In this document: positions 39,478 through 51,290 of the stretch, in pieces
Layout of the letters: each line of letters opens with the position of its first letter
Numbering within the stretch: position 1 is the first letter of the stretch
Source of the DNA: Methylophilales bacterium BACL14 MAG-120910-bin43
GTDB taxonomy: Bacteria > Pseudomonadota > Gammaproteobacteria > Burkholderiales > Methylophilaceae
Direction: 5' to 3'
DNA: 64,000 nucleotides
Assembly: GCA_905181685.1 (NCBI GenBank)
Contig: CAJIYK010000001.1
Location: 62,001 to 126,000, forward strand
Translations under genes and position numbers: made by a program
The notes under the pieces: model-generated
The model's database searches: none
What the model saw: only the letters and a program-made list of their open reading frames with translations
Told to the model about the DNA's origin: nothing

Positions 39478-39681
39478 ATGAAAATTTACGTTAATGGGCA
39501 ACAAAAAAATTTTGAAGTTACGGAAATATGCCTTACTTCATTAATTGAAAAATTAGCACTTAATGAAAAAAAATTTGCCATAGAATATAATGGAGAAATA
39601 ATTTCAAAAAGTAATTTTTCTCAAACCTTTTTAAAAGATGGTGACAAACTCGAGATTGTTATAGCCGTAGGTGGCGGCTAA
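39478..39681 (+). CDS. thiS: Thiamine biosynthesis sulfur carrier protein ThiS
   Basis: MKIYVNGQQKNFEVTEICLTSLIEKLALNEKKFAIEYNGEI...GDKLEIVIAVGGG, C-terminal Gly-Gly; ATG here is more plausible than the 39406 start. Confidence 0.94.
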   Translation: MKIYVNGQQKNFEVTEICLTSLIEKLALNEKKFAIEYNGEIISKSNFSQTFLKDGDKLEIVIAVGGG

Positions 39682-39684
39682 TTA

Positions 39685-40470
39685 ATGGAATCAGATAAGT
39701 TTTTAATTGCAGGAAAACATTATTTATCTAGGCTTCTAGTGGGCACAGGTAAATATAAAGATTTTAAAGAAACCCAAACAGCAATATCAGAAAGTGGTGC
39801 AGAGATTGTGACGGTTGCAATAAGAAGAACTAATATTGGACAAGATATTAAAGAAGAATCTTTATTAGATTTTATACCCAAGGAAAAATATACTTATTTA
39901 CCCAATACAGCAGGGTGTTATACAAAAGACGATGCCATTAGAACATTGCGTCTTGCAAGAGAACTTTTAGATGGACATAACCTTGTTAAATTAGAGGTCT
40001 TAGGTGATCCAAATACGCTATATCCGAATGTTGTTGAGACTGTAGAGGCTGCCAAAATTTTAATCAAGGAAGGATTTGATGTCATGGTTTATACATCAGA
40101 TGATCCTATTATTGCAAAACAACTCGAAGATATAGGCTGCTGTGCCATCATGCCACTAGCATCACTTATCGGTTCTGGAATGGGTATCTTGAATCCTCAT
40201 AATTTAGAAATTATCATTGATAATGCAAAGGTTCCCGTCATTGTAGACGCAGGCGTGGGAACTGCTTCAGATGCAGTTATTGCAATGGAGCTTGGTTGTG
40301 ATGGAGTTTTAATGAATACAGCCATTGCGGCTGCGGACAATCCTATTTTAATGGCAGCTGCGATGAAAAAAGCCATTGAATCTGGCAGGGAAGCTTTCCT
40401 AGCAGGTAGGATGAAAAAAAAGTTTTATCAAGCAGATCCAAGCTCACCAACTTCTGGATTAATTAAGTGA
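39685..40470 (+). CDS. thiG: Thiazole synthase
   Basis: [70 protein letters not shown]. Confidence 0.97.
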   Translation: MESDKFLIAGKHYLSRLLVGTGKYKDFKETQTAISESGAEIVTVAIRRTNIGQDIKEESLLDFIPKEKYTYLPNTAGCYTKDDAIRTLRLARELLDGHNLVKLEVLGDPNTLYPNVVETVEAAKILIKEGFDVMVYTSDDPIIAKQLEDIGCCAIMPLASLIGSGMGILNPHNLEIIIDNAKVPVIVDAGVGTASDAVIAMELGCDGVLMNTAIAAADNPILMAAAMKKAIESGREAFLAGRMKKKFYQADPSSPTSGLIK

Positions 40471-40851
40471 TGGGTAAAGATAATAACCATATTTTAATTA
40501 AAGTGACGCCAAATTTTATTGAAAAAAACTCTATGATTGAGTTTAATAAATATGTATTTGCTTATGAGGTTGAGATTAAAAATGAAAGCTCACAACCCAT
40601 ACAATTAATCAGTAGGCATTGGATAATTGAGAATTCAAAGTTTGAAAAATTTGAAGTCAAGGGAGAGGGTGTGATTGGAGAGCAACCGACAATCGCTCCT
40701 GGAGAAGTTTATCAATTATTCAAGTTTTACTGAAATTAGCACCCCCTCTGGTTTTATGTGGGGCTCTTATCAAATGTTAACAGAGAGTGAAATAAGCTTT
40801 GATGTTGAAATTCCAAAGTTTGAATTAAATATGCCGAGAATACTGCATTGA
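40467..40851 (+). CDS. apaG: ApaG (Co2+/Mg2+ efflux-type) protein, frameshift near 40720
   Basis: [29 protein letters not shown]...[20 protein letters not shown] then [20 protein letters not shown] in the shifted frame. Confidence 0.93.
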
Positions 40852-42041
40852 TCAGTTCACCTAGATTACTGATTGTTTTGTTTTTATTCCTAGCGGGCTG
40901 TCAAGATGCTCAACCACCAGTGGATTGTAATTGCCCTGAAGTAGAACCACCCGTCGTTGAAGAGAAAAAAGAAGTCAAATTTAAACCCTACAGCTTTCTG
41001 AAGGAAACATACTGGAGTGACATTGAGTATGCACTCTCGGAAGACTACTTGATTCTTGCATGGCCTGCTTGGATGAGAAGCTGCTCAACGCTTATCAATA
41101 AAAAACCTTGGCGTAAAGTTTGTGAGCAAGCTTATTTAATTGGCTCGTCTCCAAGTAATGACGAAATAATTAATTACTACAGAAATTATTTTAATTTATA
41201 TCAAGCAACAAATAATGACGGCTCAAAAGAAGGATTAATTACAGGATATTATCAGCCTGTACTTCAGGGTAATTGGGAGAAAACAAAAAAATACAATATT
41301 CCCCTATACTCTATTCCTGATGATTTAATAACGGTCAATTTAAGTGAAATTTATCCTGACTTAAAATATAAAAGATTGAGAGGAAGAGTTGAGGGTAATA
41401 AATTAGTCCCTTACTTTACAAGAGATGAAATTACAGAAAAAGTGGCCCCGCTAAAAGGGAATGAATTAGTTTGGGTCAATAATGCCGTTGAAGCTTTTTT
41501 TCTTGAGATTCAAGGATCCGGTGTGATTGAGTTTAATAATGGCAAAAGAATTCAAATTGGATATGCAGATCAAAATGGACACCCCTATCGCTCAATGGGC
41601 CGTGCACTTATTCGTGCAGGAGAATTGCAAAGAGGTAAGGTTTCTATGCAAAGTATTAAAAAATGGGCAAAAAATAATAAAAAGAAATTAAGAAAATTCT
41701 TAAGCGCTAACCCGAGTTATGTATTTTTTAGAATTCTGCCAGAAGGCTTACCTGGACCAATTGGTGCACTTGGTGTTCCCATAACATCTGAAAGATCCGT
41801 TGCTATAGATCGTAGGTATGTCCCACTTGGTGCGCCTATTTTTCTCAAGACAACTAAGCCAAATACTGATATCCCTATAAAACATCTTATGATTGCTCAA
41901 GATACTGGTGGTGCCATTAACGGTGGTGTTAGAGCAGATTTTTATTGGGGGCAAGGAAATGAAGCTGGCAAGATGGCTGGCAAAATGAAACAAGATGGTC
42001 GGATATGGGTTTTGTTACCTAAAGGCTTTAAGCTTCCATAA
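40848..42041 (+). CDS. mltA: Membrane-bound lytic murein transglycosylase A
   Basis: Lipobox FLFLAGCQ; GLITGYYQPVLQG, FFLEIQGSGVIEFNNG, QDTGGAINGGVRADFYWGQGNEAGKMAGKMKQDGRIWVLLP. Confidence 0.95.
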   Translation: MISSPRLLIVLFLFLAGCQDAQPPVDCNCPEVEPPVVEEKKEVKFKPYSFLKETYWSDIEYALSEDYLILAWPAWMRSCSTLINKKPWRKVCEQAYLIGSSPSNDEIINYYRNYFNLYQATNNDGSKEGLITGYYQPVLQGNWEKTKKYNIPLYSIPDDLITVNLSEIYPDLKYKRLRGRVEGNKLVPYFTRDEITEKVAPLKGNELVWVNNAVEAFFLEIQGSGVIEFNNGKRIQIGYADQNGHPYRSMGRALIRAGELQRGKVSMQSIKKWAKNNKKKLRKFLSANPSYVFFRILPEGLPGPIGALGVPITSERSVAIDRRYVPLGAPIFLKTTKPNTDIPIKHLMIAQDTGGAINGGVRADFYWGQGNEAGKMAGKMKQDGRIWVLLPKGFKLP

Positions 42042-42070
42042 AAAAAGGAACTCTAAGAGTTCCTTTTTTT
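42041..42070. terminator. Terminator between mltA and pqqA
   Basis: aaaaaaggaactc-taa-gagttccttttttt, perfect stem with T tract on + strand and A/T tracts usable in both directions. Confidence 0.85.
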
Positions 42071-42089
42071 AATATAACTAAATAAACAA

Positions 42090-42161
42090 TTACTTGTTCA
42101 TTACGTACATTGTTACTTCAAAACCGAAACGCATTTCAGTTGCAACTGGTGTTGTCCACAT
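42090..42161 (-). CDS. pqqA: Pyrroloquinoline quinone precursor peptide PqqA
   Basis: 23 aa MWTTPVATEMRFGFEVTMYVMNK; Glu15 and Tyr19 in the E-x-x-x-Y motif; aaggag SD upstream; absent from the supplied ORF track. Confidence 0.88.
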   Translation of the reverse strand: MWTTPVATEMRFGFEVTMYVMNK

Positions 42162-42290
42162 AATATGATCTCCTTTTAATTTTTAAATTCTATTAAATTA
42201 ATAATAGTGATGTAAATATACATGGATTGCTTATTAATCTGTTATGAAAATACCCTAAGTAAAATCATGAACGTAAAATAACTTTTAAAT

Positions 42291-42320
42291 AAAAAAAGGC
42301 CCACTAAACAGTGGGCCTTT
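42291..42320 (-). terminator. Terminator after amtB
   Basis: aaaggcccact-aaac-agtgggccttt inverted repeat, T run on minus strand. Confidence 0.85.
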
Positions 42321-42347
42321 AGTCACTCTAAAATTACAGGAGGATAA

Positions 42348-43745
42348 TTAAGAGTGGTACGCAGTCTCTCCGTGAGAAGTAGTATCAAGTCCAGTTCTTT
42401 CGCTTTCATCTGAAACTCTCATACCCACAACGGAATTGACAATTTTGTACAAGACGAAGGTTGCGATAGCACACCAAACAATTGTTATGCCAACACTCTT
42501 CGCTTGAATAACAAATTGAGAAGCCATTGATACGCCTTCATCAAAGCCAACCCCACCAAATGTTGGTGACATTAGTATTGCTAATCCTAGTGCGCCGACT
42601 ATACCTGCCACACCATGAATACCAAATACGTCTAATGAGTCATCGTACCCAATTGCTTTTTTAAGACTAGTACAAGCCCAGTAAGCAAATATTGAAGCTA
42701 CGAAGCCAAGGATAATTGCGCCCATCGGACCCACTACCGCACAAGCTGGAGTGATTGCAACTAGACCTGAAATCGCACCCGACACACCACCTAACAATGA
42801 TGCTTTGCCTTTTTGCAATGACTCAATAAATAACCAACCTAGTACTGCGGCAGCGGCTGCAATTTGCGTATTAATCATCACTGCACCTGCTACGCCATCG
42901 GCAGCTAGTTCACTACCAACATTGAAACCAAACCAACCTGCCCAAAGTAAGGCAGCACCAATCAACGTCATTGGCATATTGTGTGGAGGCATTGGCTCTT
43001 TACCAAAGCCAATTCTTGGTCCAATTAAAAGTGCTAAAACTAATGCTGCGATACCTGCATTAATATGAACGACCGTACCACCAGCGAAATCGATTGCACC
43101 CATTTCTGCAATAAGTCCGCCGCCCCAAACCATGTGACATATTGGAAGATAAACAATTGTAAACCAGCCTGTCATAAATAAAAGCATGCCTGAGAACTTA
43201 ATTCTTTCAGCAAATCCACCGACAATCAGTGCTGGTGTTAGTGCTGCAAAAGTAAGTTGGAAAGTCACAAAGACAAATTCAGGAATTGTCCTGACACTGT
43301 GTCAGGGGTAATGCCATTTAAAAATGCTGCGCCAAAACCACCCGCAATCATTTGTCCCCAAGGCGTTCCTGTGCCATCTGAAAAAGCCACACTATATCCG
43401 TAAATAACCCACAGTATTGACATTAAAGAAAAGGTCACAAAAACCTGCATCAAGACCGATAACATGTTTTTAGACTCTGACTAACCCACCATAAAATAAT
43501 GCTAAGCCAGGAATAGCCATGACGATCACTAATATGGTTGCTACGATCATCCAGGCAGTATCACCTGAGTTAAGTGTAGGAGTCTCCTCAACTGCTTCCT
43601 CCACAACCAATACATCTTGCTCTGCAACTAAAACTGTTTCCTTGGTGATATCAAATACCTCATTTGACATACCTATTTGTGAAAAACTTAGAAGGAAAAG
43701 GCTTAATAAACCAATGACTCCTAATTTTGAAAATATTTTATTCAT
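42348..43745 (-). CDS. amtB: Ammonium transporter, frameshifts near 43270 and 43470
   Basis: N-terminal signal [81 protein letters not shown]. Confidence 0.96.
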
Positions 43746-43755
43746 GACTGTCTCC

Positions 43756-44127
<372 letters not shown>

Positions 44128-44134
44128 TTAAATA

Positions 44135-44160
44135 AAGGAGCAGGGTTTATGCTGCCCCTT
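44135..44160 (-). terminator. Intercistronic hairpin between outer-membrane protein gene and glnK
   Basis: aaggagcag-ggtttat-gctgcccctt with one mismatch, followed by TTTATTT on minus strand. Confidence 0.45.
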
Positions 44161-44169
44161 CATATTAAT

Positions 44170-44958
44170 TTAGAATCCTGCGCTTAAGTAACCTCCAAAG
44201 TACTCATCTCCTAAGTAGACTTATTCCACTGTCCATCAGCTTTATCTTGATCGGTATCTGTATAAAAAGCACCTGCTGAAAAGTTATCATTAAATGCATA
44301 ATCTACATTTACTTTCCAATCTGTGTAGTCATAATGCATCATTACACCAAATGTTTGAGTACCAACATGACCTGAAGCAGTTATAGGTGTTGAGCCAATT
44401 GGAACATCTACGTTAAGTCGGTATATGTTCTCCCGTCCATGATCTGCAAAGCCCCATGCATCATCTGAAACTACAACATAATCAGTAAGGCTTGCCTAAA
44501 TTGACCCATCCATAAAGTCTTGCTAACCACTATCTGTCAGGCATCTGTATCAGACCTTACCTGCAGTATTTTACCTGGGTAATAGAACTTGAAGACACCC
44601 ATCATCAAACCAAGTCACCGAAATGACTCTGTTGCCCAACCACCATAAACATCAATCTCAATACTGTTTTTATCCATATAACCACCCGCAGTTGTCCAAT
44701 CTACATTGGATGCCCAAGCACCGGCATATAAACCACTTGAATGTTCTACATCAAACCCACCTTGAATGCAGGCTCATTCTTGTGTTTGTGTATAACCACG
44801 GAATATATAATCTGAATAAAGACCTACGTTTGCACTAAAGCTAAATTCATCAAGCATTGATGGGCTTTAATGTCTTCTACTTCATCAGCTGCAAAGCTCA
44901 TTGGGGCAACTGAAAATAATGCTCCAATAACAGCTGCTTTAATTAATTTCTTGTTCAT
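44170..44958 (-). CDS. TorF/Gcw_chp (TIGR02001-like) outer-membrane protein, multiple frameshifts
   Basis: MNKKLIKAAVIGALFSVAPMSFAADEVEDIKA; shifted frames give VGLYSDYIFRGYTQTQ, GGFDVEHSSGLYAGAWASNVDWTTAGGYMDKNSIEIDVYGGWA; C-term GYLSAGF; precedes glnK-amtB. Confidence 0.8.
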
Positions 44959-45016
44959 ACTACTTTCTCCTTTTAAAATATGTTGACGCTTTTTGTTTGC
45001 GTACACTTATATGTAA

Positions 45017-45032
45017 AGCAAAAACCGTGCCA
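45017..45032 (-). promoter_or_regulatory. Sigma-54 (RpoN) -24/-12 promoter for outer-membrane protein-glnK-amtB cluster
   Basis: Minus strand TGGCAC-GGTTT-TTGCT, exact match to TGGCAC-N5-TTGCW. Confidence 0.8.
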
Positions 45033-45153
45033 ACTTTGTAATTTTCTAAATTTTTTTGTTTTTTTTAATCTAATTTGGGGAATAAATTAAATTAATTGAT
45101 TAACAATAAAATATAAAAAACCTGTTAAAATCAACGTTTTACGGAAATAATAT

Positions 45154-45388
45154 ATGGTAGATAAAAAACAATTCAAGAAATTTCCAAAAAATTAAAAATA
45201 TCATTGCTGATTCACCAATAAGTGACATTGAAGATAATATAAATGCACTATTAAAGGGCATGTTCACCAAAATGGACCTTATTACTAGAGAAGAATTTGA
45301 TGTACAAACCGGCGTTCTCAAGAAAACACGCGAGAAACTTGAGAAGCTAGAAGAACAATTATCTAAAATTGAAAAGAATATTAAATAA
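45154..45388 (+). CDS. ubiK: UbiK/BMFP-family accessory factor, one frameshift near 45175
   Basis: Reconstructed MVDKKQF..ISKKIKNIIADSPISDIEDNINALLKGMFTKMDLITREEFDVQTGVLKKTREKLEKLEEQLSKIEKNIK. Confidence 0.8.
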
Positions 45389-48300
45389 ATGGAAAAGAAT
45401 TTCTCATCTAAATATAAAGCTGAATTAAATGAAAATCCTAAGTAATCGAATTATGATCATGGATGGTGCTACGGGCACAATGATCCAACAACATAACTTA
45501 CAGAAGATGATTACCGTGGTGGTAAAGATGGAAATTCATCGATTTTTCTGCCCCCAAAGGTGAACGAGAGCTTTTCTTAAAAGGTAATAATGAACTCCTT
45601 AGTCTGACACAACCGCAAATTATCAAAGAAATCCATGAAGATTATCTCGAGCTGGTGCAGATATTATAGAAACGAATACATTTGGTGCTAATAGTATTGC
45701 CCAAGATGATTACTATATGCCCCACCTGATTCATGAAATGAATTATGAATCAGCCAGGCTTGCAAAAGAAGCTGCAGAAAAATTTAGCACGCCCGAAAAA
45801 CCTAGGTTTGTGGCAGGGGCAATTGGTCCAACACCTAAAACGGCATCAATATCACCTGACGTTAATGATCCAGGTGCACGAAATATTGATTTTGATCAAC
45901 TAGTCACATCTTACAAGGAGCAAACAAAATCTCTTATTGAGGGTGGTGTTGATATTATTTTAGTTGAGACAGTATTTGATACCTTAAATTGTAAGGCCGC
46001 CTTATTTGCTGTAGAACAAGTCTTTGAAGAAAATTCCAAAAAACTGCCTCTTATGATTTCTGGAACCGTGACTGATGCTTCGGGCAGAATATTATCTGGA
46101 CAAACAGTTAGTGCATTTTGGAACTCTATCAGACATGCAAAACCATTAACAATTGGATTAAATTGTGCATTGGGTGCAGCTCTTATGCGGCCCTATGCTG
46201 AGGAACTATCAAAAATTGCTGATACTCATATATGTATCTATCCAAATGCAGGGCTTCCAAACCCAATGTCAGATACAGGTTTTGATGAAAAGCCATGCGA
46301 TACATCTCGACTTTTAAAAGAATTTGCTGATAGTGGATTTTTAAATATTGCTGGTGGTTGTTGTGGAACAACACCAGATCATATTAAAGCAATTGCTGAA
46401 CAGTTAGAAAATGTCCACCTAGAATACTTCCACACAAGAAGTATTTACCAGACTTTCTGGGCTTGAGCCATTGAGTATAAAAGAAGATACCCTGTTTATT
46501 AATGTTGGTGAAAGAACTAATGTTACGGGCTCTAAAGCTTTTGCTCGACTAATTATTGAAGAAAAATTTGAGGAAGCAGTATCTGTTGCAAGGCAACAAG
46601 TTGAAAATGGTGCTCAAGTTATAGACATTAATATGGATGAAGGCATGCTTGACTCACTTAATGCCATGAAATATTTCCTAAATTTAATTGCCTCTGAACC
46701 TGATATTGCTCGTATCCCCATCATGATTGACTCATCAAAATGGGAAGTCATTGAAGCTGGTTTGAAGTGTGTTCAAGGTAAAGCTATCGTCAACTCAATC
46801 TCCATTAAAGAAGGGGAGGAAGATTTTTAAAACACGCTACAATTTGTAGAAGTTTTGGTGCTGCAGTTATAGTTATGGCCTTTGATGAGAAAGGTCAAGC
46901 TGACACCTATGAACGTAAAACTGAAATATGTAAGCGAGCTTACGATATCCTCACCCAAAAATTGGACTTTCCACCTGAAGATATTATTTTTGATCCGAAT
47001 ATCTTTGCTGTGGCAACTGGCATTGAGGAACACAATAATTATGCTGTAGATTTTATTAACGCCACTAAATGGATCAAGGAAAATCTTCCATACGCTAAAA
47101 TTTCAGGCGGTGTTTCAAATGTCAGTTTTAGCTTTCGTGGAAATGATCAGGCAAGAGAAGCCATACATACCGTTTTCTTGCATCATGCAATCAAAGCAGG
47201 TTTAACGATGGGAATTGTAAATGCTGGGATGATTGGTCTTTATGATGATCTTAGTGAAGAACTAAAAGAAGCTGTTGAAGACGTCATTTTAAATCGTAGG
47301 CCAGATGCTACAGAAAGAATGATTGATATGGCCGGCACACTTAAAGGCAGTAAAAAAGAGGAATTAAAACTTAATTGGAGAGGTGATGATGAAAATCCAC
47401 TGCCCATTGAGAAAAAAATTGAGTATGCATTAGTGCATGGCGTGACAGACTTTATAGTCGAGGACACTGAAGAAGCCCGACTTAAAATTATGAATAGTGA
47501 AGGTGGTAGACCCATCAATGTCATTGAAGGTCCTCTTATGGATGGAATGAATGTTGTTGGTGATCTATTTGGCCAAGGAAAAATGTTCTTACCTCAAGTT
47601 GTAAAGTCAGCAAGAGTAATGAAACAGGCTGTTGCTCATCTTGTTCCATTTATTGAGAAAGAAAAAGAAGAGGATGAAAAAAGAACAGGTATTAAAGCAA
47701 AGCCTAAAGGAAAAATGCTAATTGCCACCGTAAAAGGTGATGTCCATGATATCGGGAAAAATATCGTCTCAGTCGTATTGCAATGTAATAACTTTGAAGT
47801 AGTTAACATGGGTGTGATGGTTCCCGCTGCTGAAATACTTGCCAAAGCAAAAGAGGAAAACGTAGACATTATTGGTTATCCGGCTTAATTACACCTTCTT
47901 TGGAAGAAATGTCTAATGTAGCCAGTGAGATGCAACGTGATTCGTATTTCAAAGAAAATAATATTCCTTTACTCATTGGTGGGGCAACGACATCCCGTGC
48001 CCATACAGCCGTCAAAATATCTGAACATTATGATGGTCCTGTTGTCATGTTTCTGATGCATCTCGATCAGTGTCCGTGATGCAATCTTTGATGGATCCAA
48101 AACAAAAAATGGAATACATCGTCAATTTATCTAAGGACTATGAAAACGTTCGACAATTGCACTCAAAGAAAAAGGGAGCAACATTCATATCTATTGATGA
48201 TGCACGAAAAAATAAATTAGACCTTGAGTTTAAGCCGAAGAAACCAAAATTTGTCGGTAGAAGAGTCTTTAAAAACATTGATCTTAATTTAATAAAAGAA

Positions 48301-49151
48301 TATATCGATTGGTCTCCTTTTTTCCAAACCTGGGACCTTCATGGAAAATATCCTGATATTCTCACAGACAAAGTAGTCGGTAAAAGTGCTCTGATCTGTT
48401 TAAAGAAGCACAAAAAATGTTAAATAAACTTATTAACGAAAAAAAATTAAAGGCAAACGGTGTTATTGGTTTTTACCCTGCAAATTCTATCAATGATGAT
48501 GATATTGAAATATTTAAAGATGAATCCATGGAATTGGCTTTTACCTATTATTGCTTAAGGCAGCAAACAGAAAAACCTGTAATTAAAGGTACTCAAAAAC
48601 CCAATTTGTGTTTAGCAGATTTTATTTCGCCAAAAGAAAATAAAGTCACAGATTACATTGGTCTCTTTGCTGTTACTTCAGGAATAAATGCTGATATCTA
48701 TGAAGATATGTTTATGAAGGCTGAAGATGATTACAGCAGCATCATGGTCAAAGCTATCACAGATAGATTGGCTGAAGCTTTTGCAGAGTATATGCATGAT
48801 AGAGTTCGACAAGATCTATGGGGATATCAAACTGAAAAACTGAGTAATGAGGCAATGATAAAAGAAAAATATCAAGGAATAAGGCCTGCTCCAGGCTATC
48901 CAGCTTGTCCTGAACATACAGTTAAGAATGACATATTTGCATTGCTTCAAGCAAAAGAAATAGGCATGGAACTAACAGAGGGTATGTCAATGATGCCGGC
49001 TTCCTCGGTTAGTGGTTTTTACTTTGCACACCCAGAAGCGAAATATTTCAGTGTTGATAAGATTGATGAAGATCAAATTAATGATATGGCTAAAAGAAGA
49101 TCTATATCTAAAGAACAATTAAAAAAGTGGCTTGCATCGAGTCTTAGATAA
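45389..49151 (+). CDS. metH: Cobalamin-dependent methionine synthase, multiple frameshifts
   Basis: [93 protein letters not shown]-term [13 protein letters not shown] activation domain. Confidence 0.97.
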
Positions 49152-49153
49152 AT

Positions 49154-50515
49154 ATGCACATTCATATATTAGGTATATGTGGAACATTTATGGCGGGGAT
49201 AGCATCTCTCGCAAAATCAAAAGGTTTTAAAGTTACTGGATGTGATCAAAACGTATATCCACCCATGTCAACGCAACTAGAAGAGCAGGAATTGAAATCA
49301 TTGAAGGATTTAATCCTTCTCAAGTAGAACTTAATCCAGATATTTATATAGTCGGCAATATTGTCAAAAGAGGTAACCCTCTTATGGAAACTATATTAAA
49401 TAAGGGCCTTGCATTCCAATCTGGTCCCCAATGGCTATATGAAAACATTCTTCATGAAAAATGGGTCATAGCTATCGCCGGAACACATGGCAAAACAACT
49501 ACAACAGCTATGCTCGCATGGATTTTTGAATATGCTGGGCTTAACCCGAGTTACTTAATTGGTGGGATTCCAACAAACTTAAAATCTTCATCTAGATTTA
49601 TAGAAAATAAAGAGTCTAATTTTTTTATAATCGAAGCAGATGAATATGACACAGCTTTCTTTGATAAACGTTCCAAGTTTATTCATTATCATCCTCGTAC
49701 ACTTGTTATGAACAATTTAGAATTTGATCACGCAGATATTTTTGATGATCTAGATCATATAAAGAAGCATTTTCATCATCTGGTTAGAATAATTCCTGAA
49801 AATGGTCGCATCATTTCAAATGCAAAGAGTAAGGCGCTCGATTCAGTCATTAAATTGGGTATCTGGTCTGAGTTAGAATTTTTTAATGATGACAAGGGAT
49901 GGTCATACCAATGGGTTGATGATAGAAATTCTATTAGATATTTCATATAAGAATAAAAAACAAGGATCACTCGATTGGGAATTAATTGGTGACCATAATG
50001 CTTCAAATGCATTGGCTGCAATTGCAGCAGCTAATCATATAGGCATCCCTATTTCCAAATCTATTGAGGCTTTAAAATCATTTAAAGGCGTTAAGAGAAG
50101 ATTGGAAAAAATAGGTGAATATAAGAATAATATTAAAGTCTATGATGATTTTGCGCATCATCCATCTGCCATCAAAAGCACATTGGATGGAATGAAAAAA
50201 ATGCAAAAAGAAGGTCGAATCATTGCAGTAATTGAGCCAAGATCAAATACTATGAAGCTAGGAAGTATGAAGAAAGATCTACAAGACAGCCTTACGTCTG
50301 CCGATATAATCTATTGCTATAAAAATAATTTAGATTGGGATCCGTCCGAGTTGTTTAAAAATGATCAAAAAGTAAGAGTTTCAAATAGTACGCAATGGAT
50401 TTTAGATAGTATCATTGAAGAAAAAAAAGCAAATGATCAAATTGTATTCATGAGCAATGGTGGATTTTCAGGAATTCAAAACAAATGTTTAAATTTATTT
50501 GAAAATGAAGAATGA
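49154..50515 (+). CDS. mpl: UDP-N-acetylmuramate:L-alanyl-gamma-D-glutamyl-meso-diaminopimelate ligase, frameshifted
   Basis: MHIHILGICGTFMAGIA; IAGTHGKTTTTAMLAWIFEYAGLNPSYLIGGIP; VYDDFAHHPSAIKSTLDGM. Confidence 0.95.
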
Positions 50516-51290
50516 CAGTAGCATAAAATTTACGCCCCTTAAAATAACAATAGCCGTCATTATTTCGTTGATTCTTCACCTTGTATTTTTTACAAATTTT
50601 AATTTTAAACAGCTTTTTATATCCAAAAATAATAATCAATCAGATGAATTAGAAATTTTCGTTACCCGAAAAATAGAAAAGCCTATAAACCAGACTAAAG
50701 TGCAAAAACAAATAAAAACGGATAACTCTGAAAAAAAATTATTAAACAAGACGCTCGTAAAAAAAGAGAAAGAAGTCAAACAGGTAATCGAGGATGATTT
50801 ATCTACAAATTCAAAGAGTATACAAAATGAAGAGGTAGTAGCTCAAAAAAAACCGATTGATAAAAAAAAGATTTTATCTAATTTGAGTCAATTAGATTTC
50901 AATGTTAAACCACAAACGCAAAATGAAAATTTAAGAATTAAAAATATATCCGCTAAGTCTCCAGAATATATTTATCGTTTATATTTTGAAGCTTGGAAAA
51001 AGAAAGTCGAGCGAATGGGATCTATGAACTACCCTGAGGCTGCAAAAATAAATAATAGCTTTAGTAACTTGGTAATGAAGGTCACTATTAATTCGAATGG
51101 TTTAGTTCATAATATTGCCATCATAAAAAGTTCTGGAAATGAAGATTTAGATATTGCGGCTGCTGATATAGTGAGAAATGGTTCACCTTATGCTCCTTTC
51201 AGTGAGCAAATGAAAAGAGAAGTTGATCAGGTTAATATCACAAGAATCTGGAAGTTTATTGAAGATCAAAATTTTTCTACGGCTCAATAA
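50505..51290 (+). CDS. TonB-like energy transducer / cell envelope protein
   Basis: N-terminal TM, Lys-rich linker, C-terminal YPEAAKINNSFSNLVMKVTINSNGLVHNIAIIKSSGNEDLDIAAADIVRNGSPYAPF. Confidence 0.8.
   Translation: MKNDSSIKFTPLKITIAVIISLILHLVFFTNFNFKQLFISKNNNQSDELEIFVTRKIEKPINQTKVQKQIKTDNSEKKLLNKTLVKKEKEVKQVIEDDLSTNSKSIQNEEVVAQKKPIDKKKILSNLSQLDFNVKPQTQNENLRIKNISAKSPEYIYRLYFEAWKKKVERMGSMNYPEAAKINNSFSNLVMKVTINSNGLVHNIAIIKSSGNEDLDIAAADIVRNGSPYAPFSEQMKREVDQVNITRIWKFIEDQNFSTAQ

Noticed and set aside
39398-39480. TPP (THI-box) riboswitch upstream of thiS
   Set aside because: The conserved CUGAGA and ACCUGAU-type elements are not visible; only a short palindrome is present
42751-43068. 105-aa + strand ORF antisense to amtB
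   Set aside because: Ala/Pro/Ile-rich antisense shadow of the amtB coding frame; no RBS or homology signal
44623-44838. 71-aa His/Asn-rich + strand ORF
   Set aside because: Antisense to the frameshifted TorF-like outer-membrane gene; composition is that of an antisense shadow
46440-46480. metH as a natural two-polypeptide methionine synthase
   Set aside because: The break needs two nearby indels, has no spacing for an RBS, and the sequence reads through as [32 protein letters not shown] when corrected
47240-47524. 94-aa and 77-aa minus-strand ORFs inside metH
   Set aside because: Ser/Phe-rich antisense shadow ORFs of a strongly coding + strand gene
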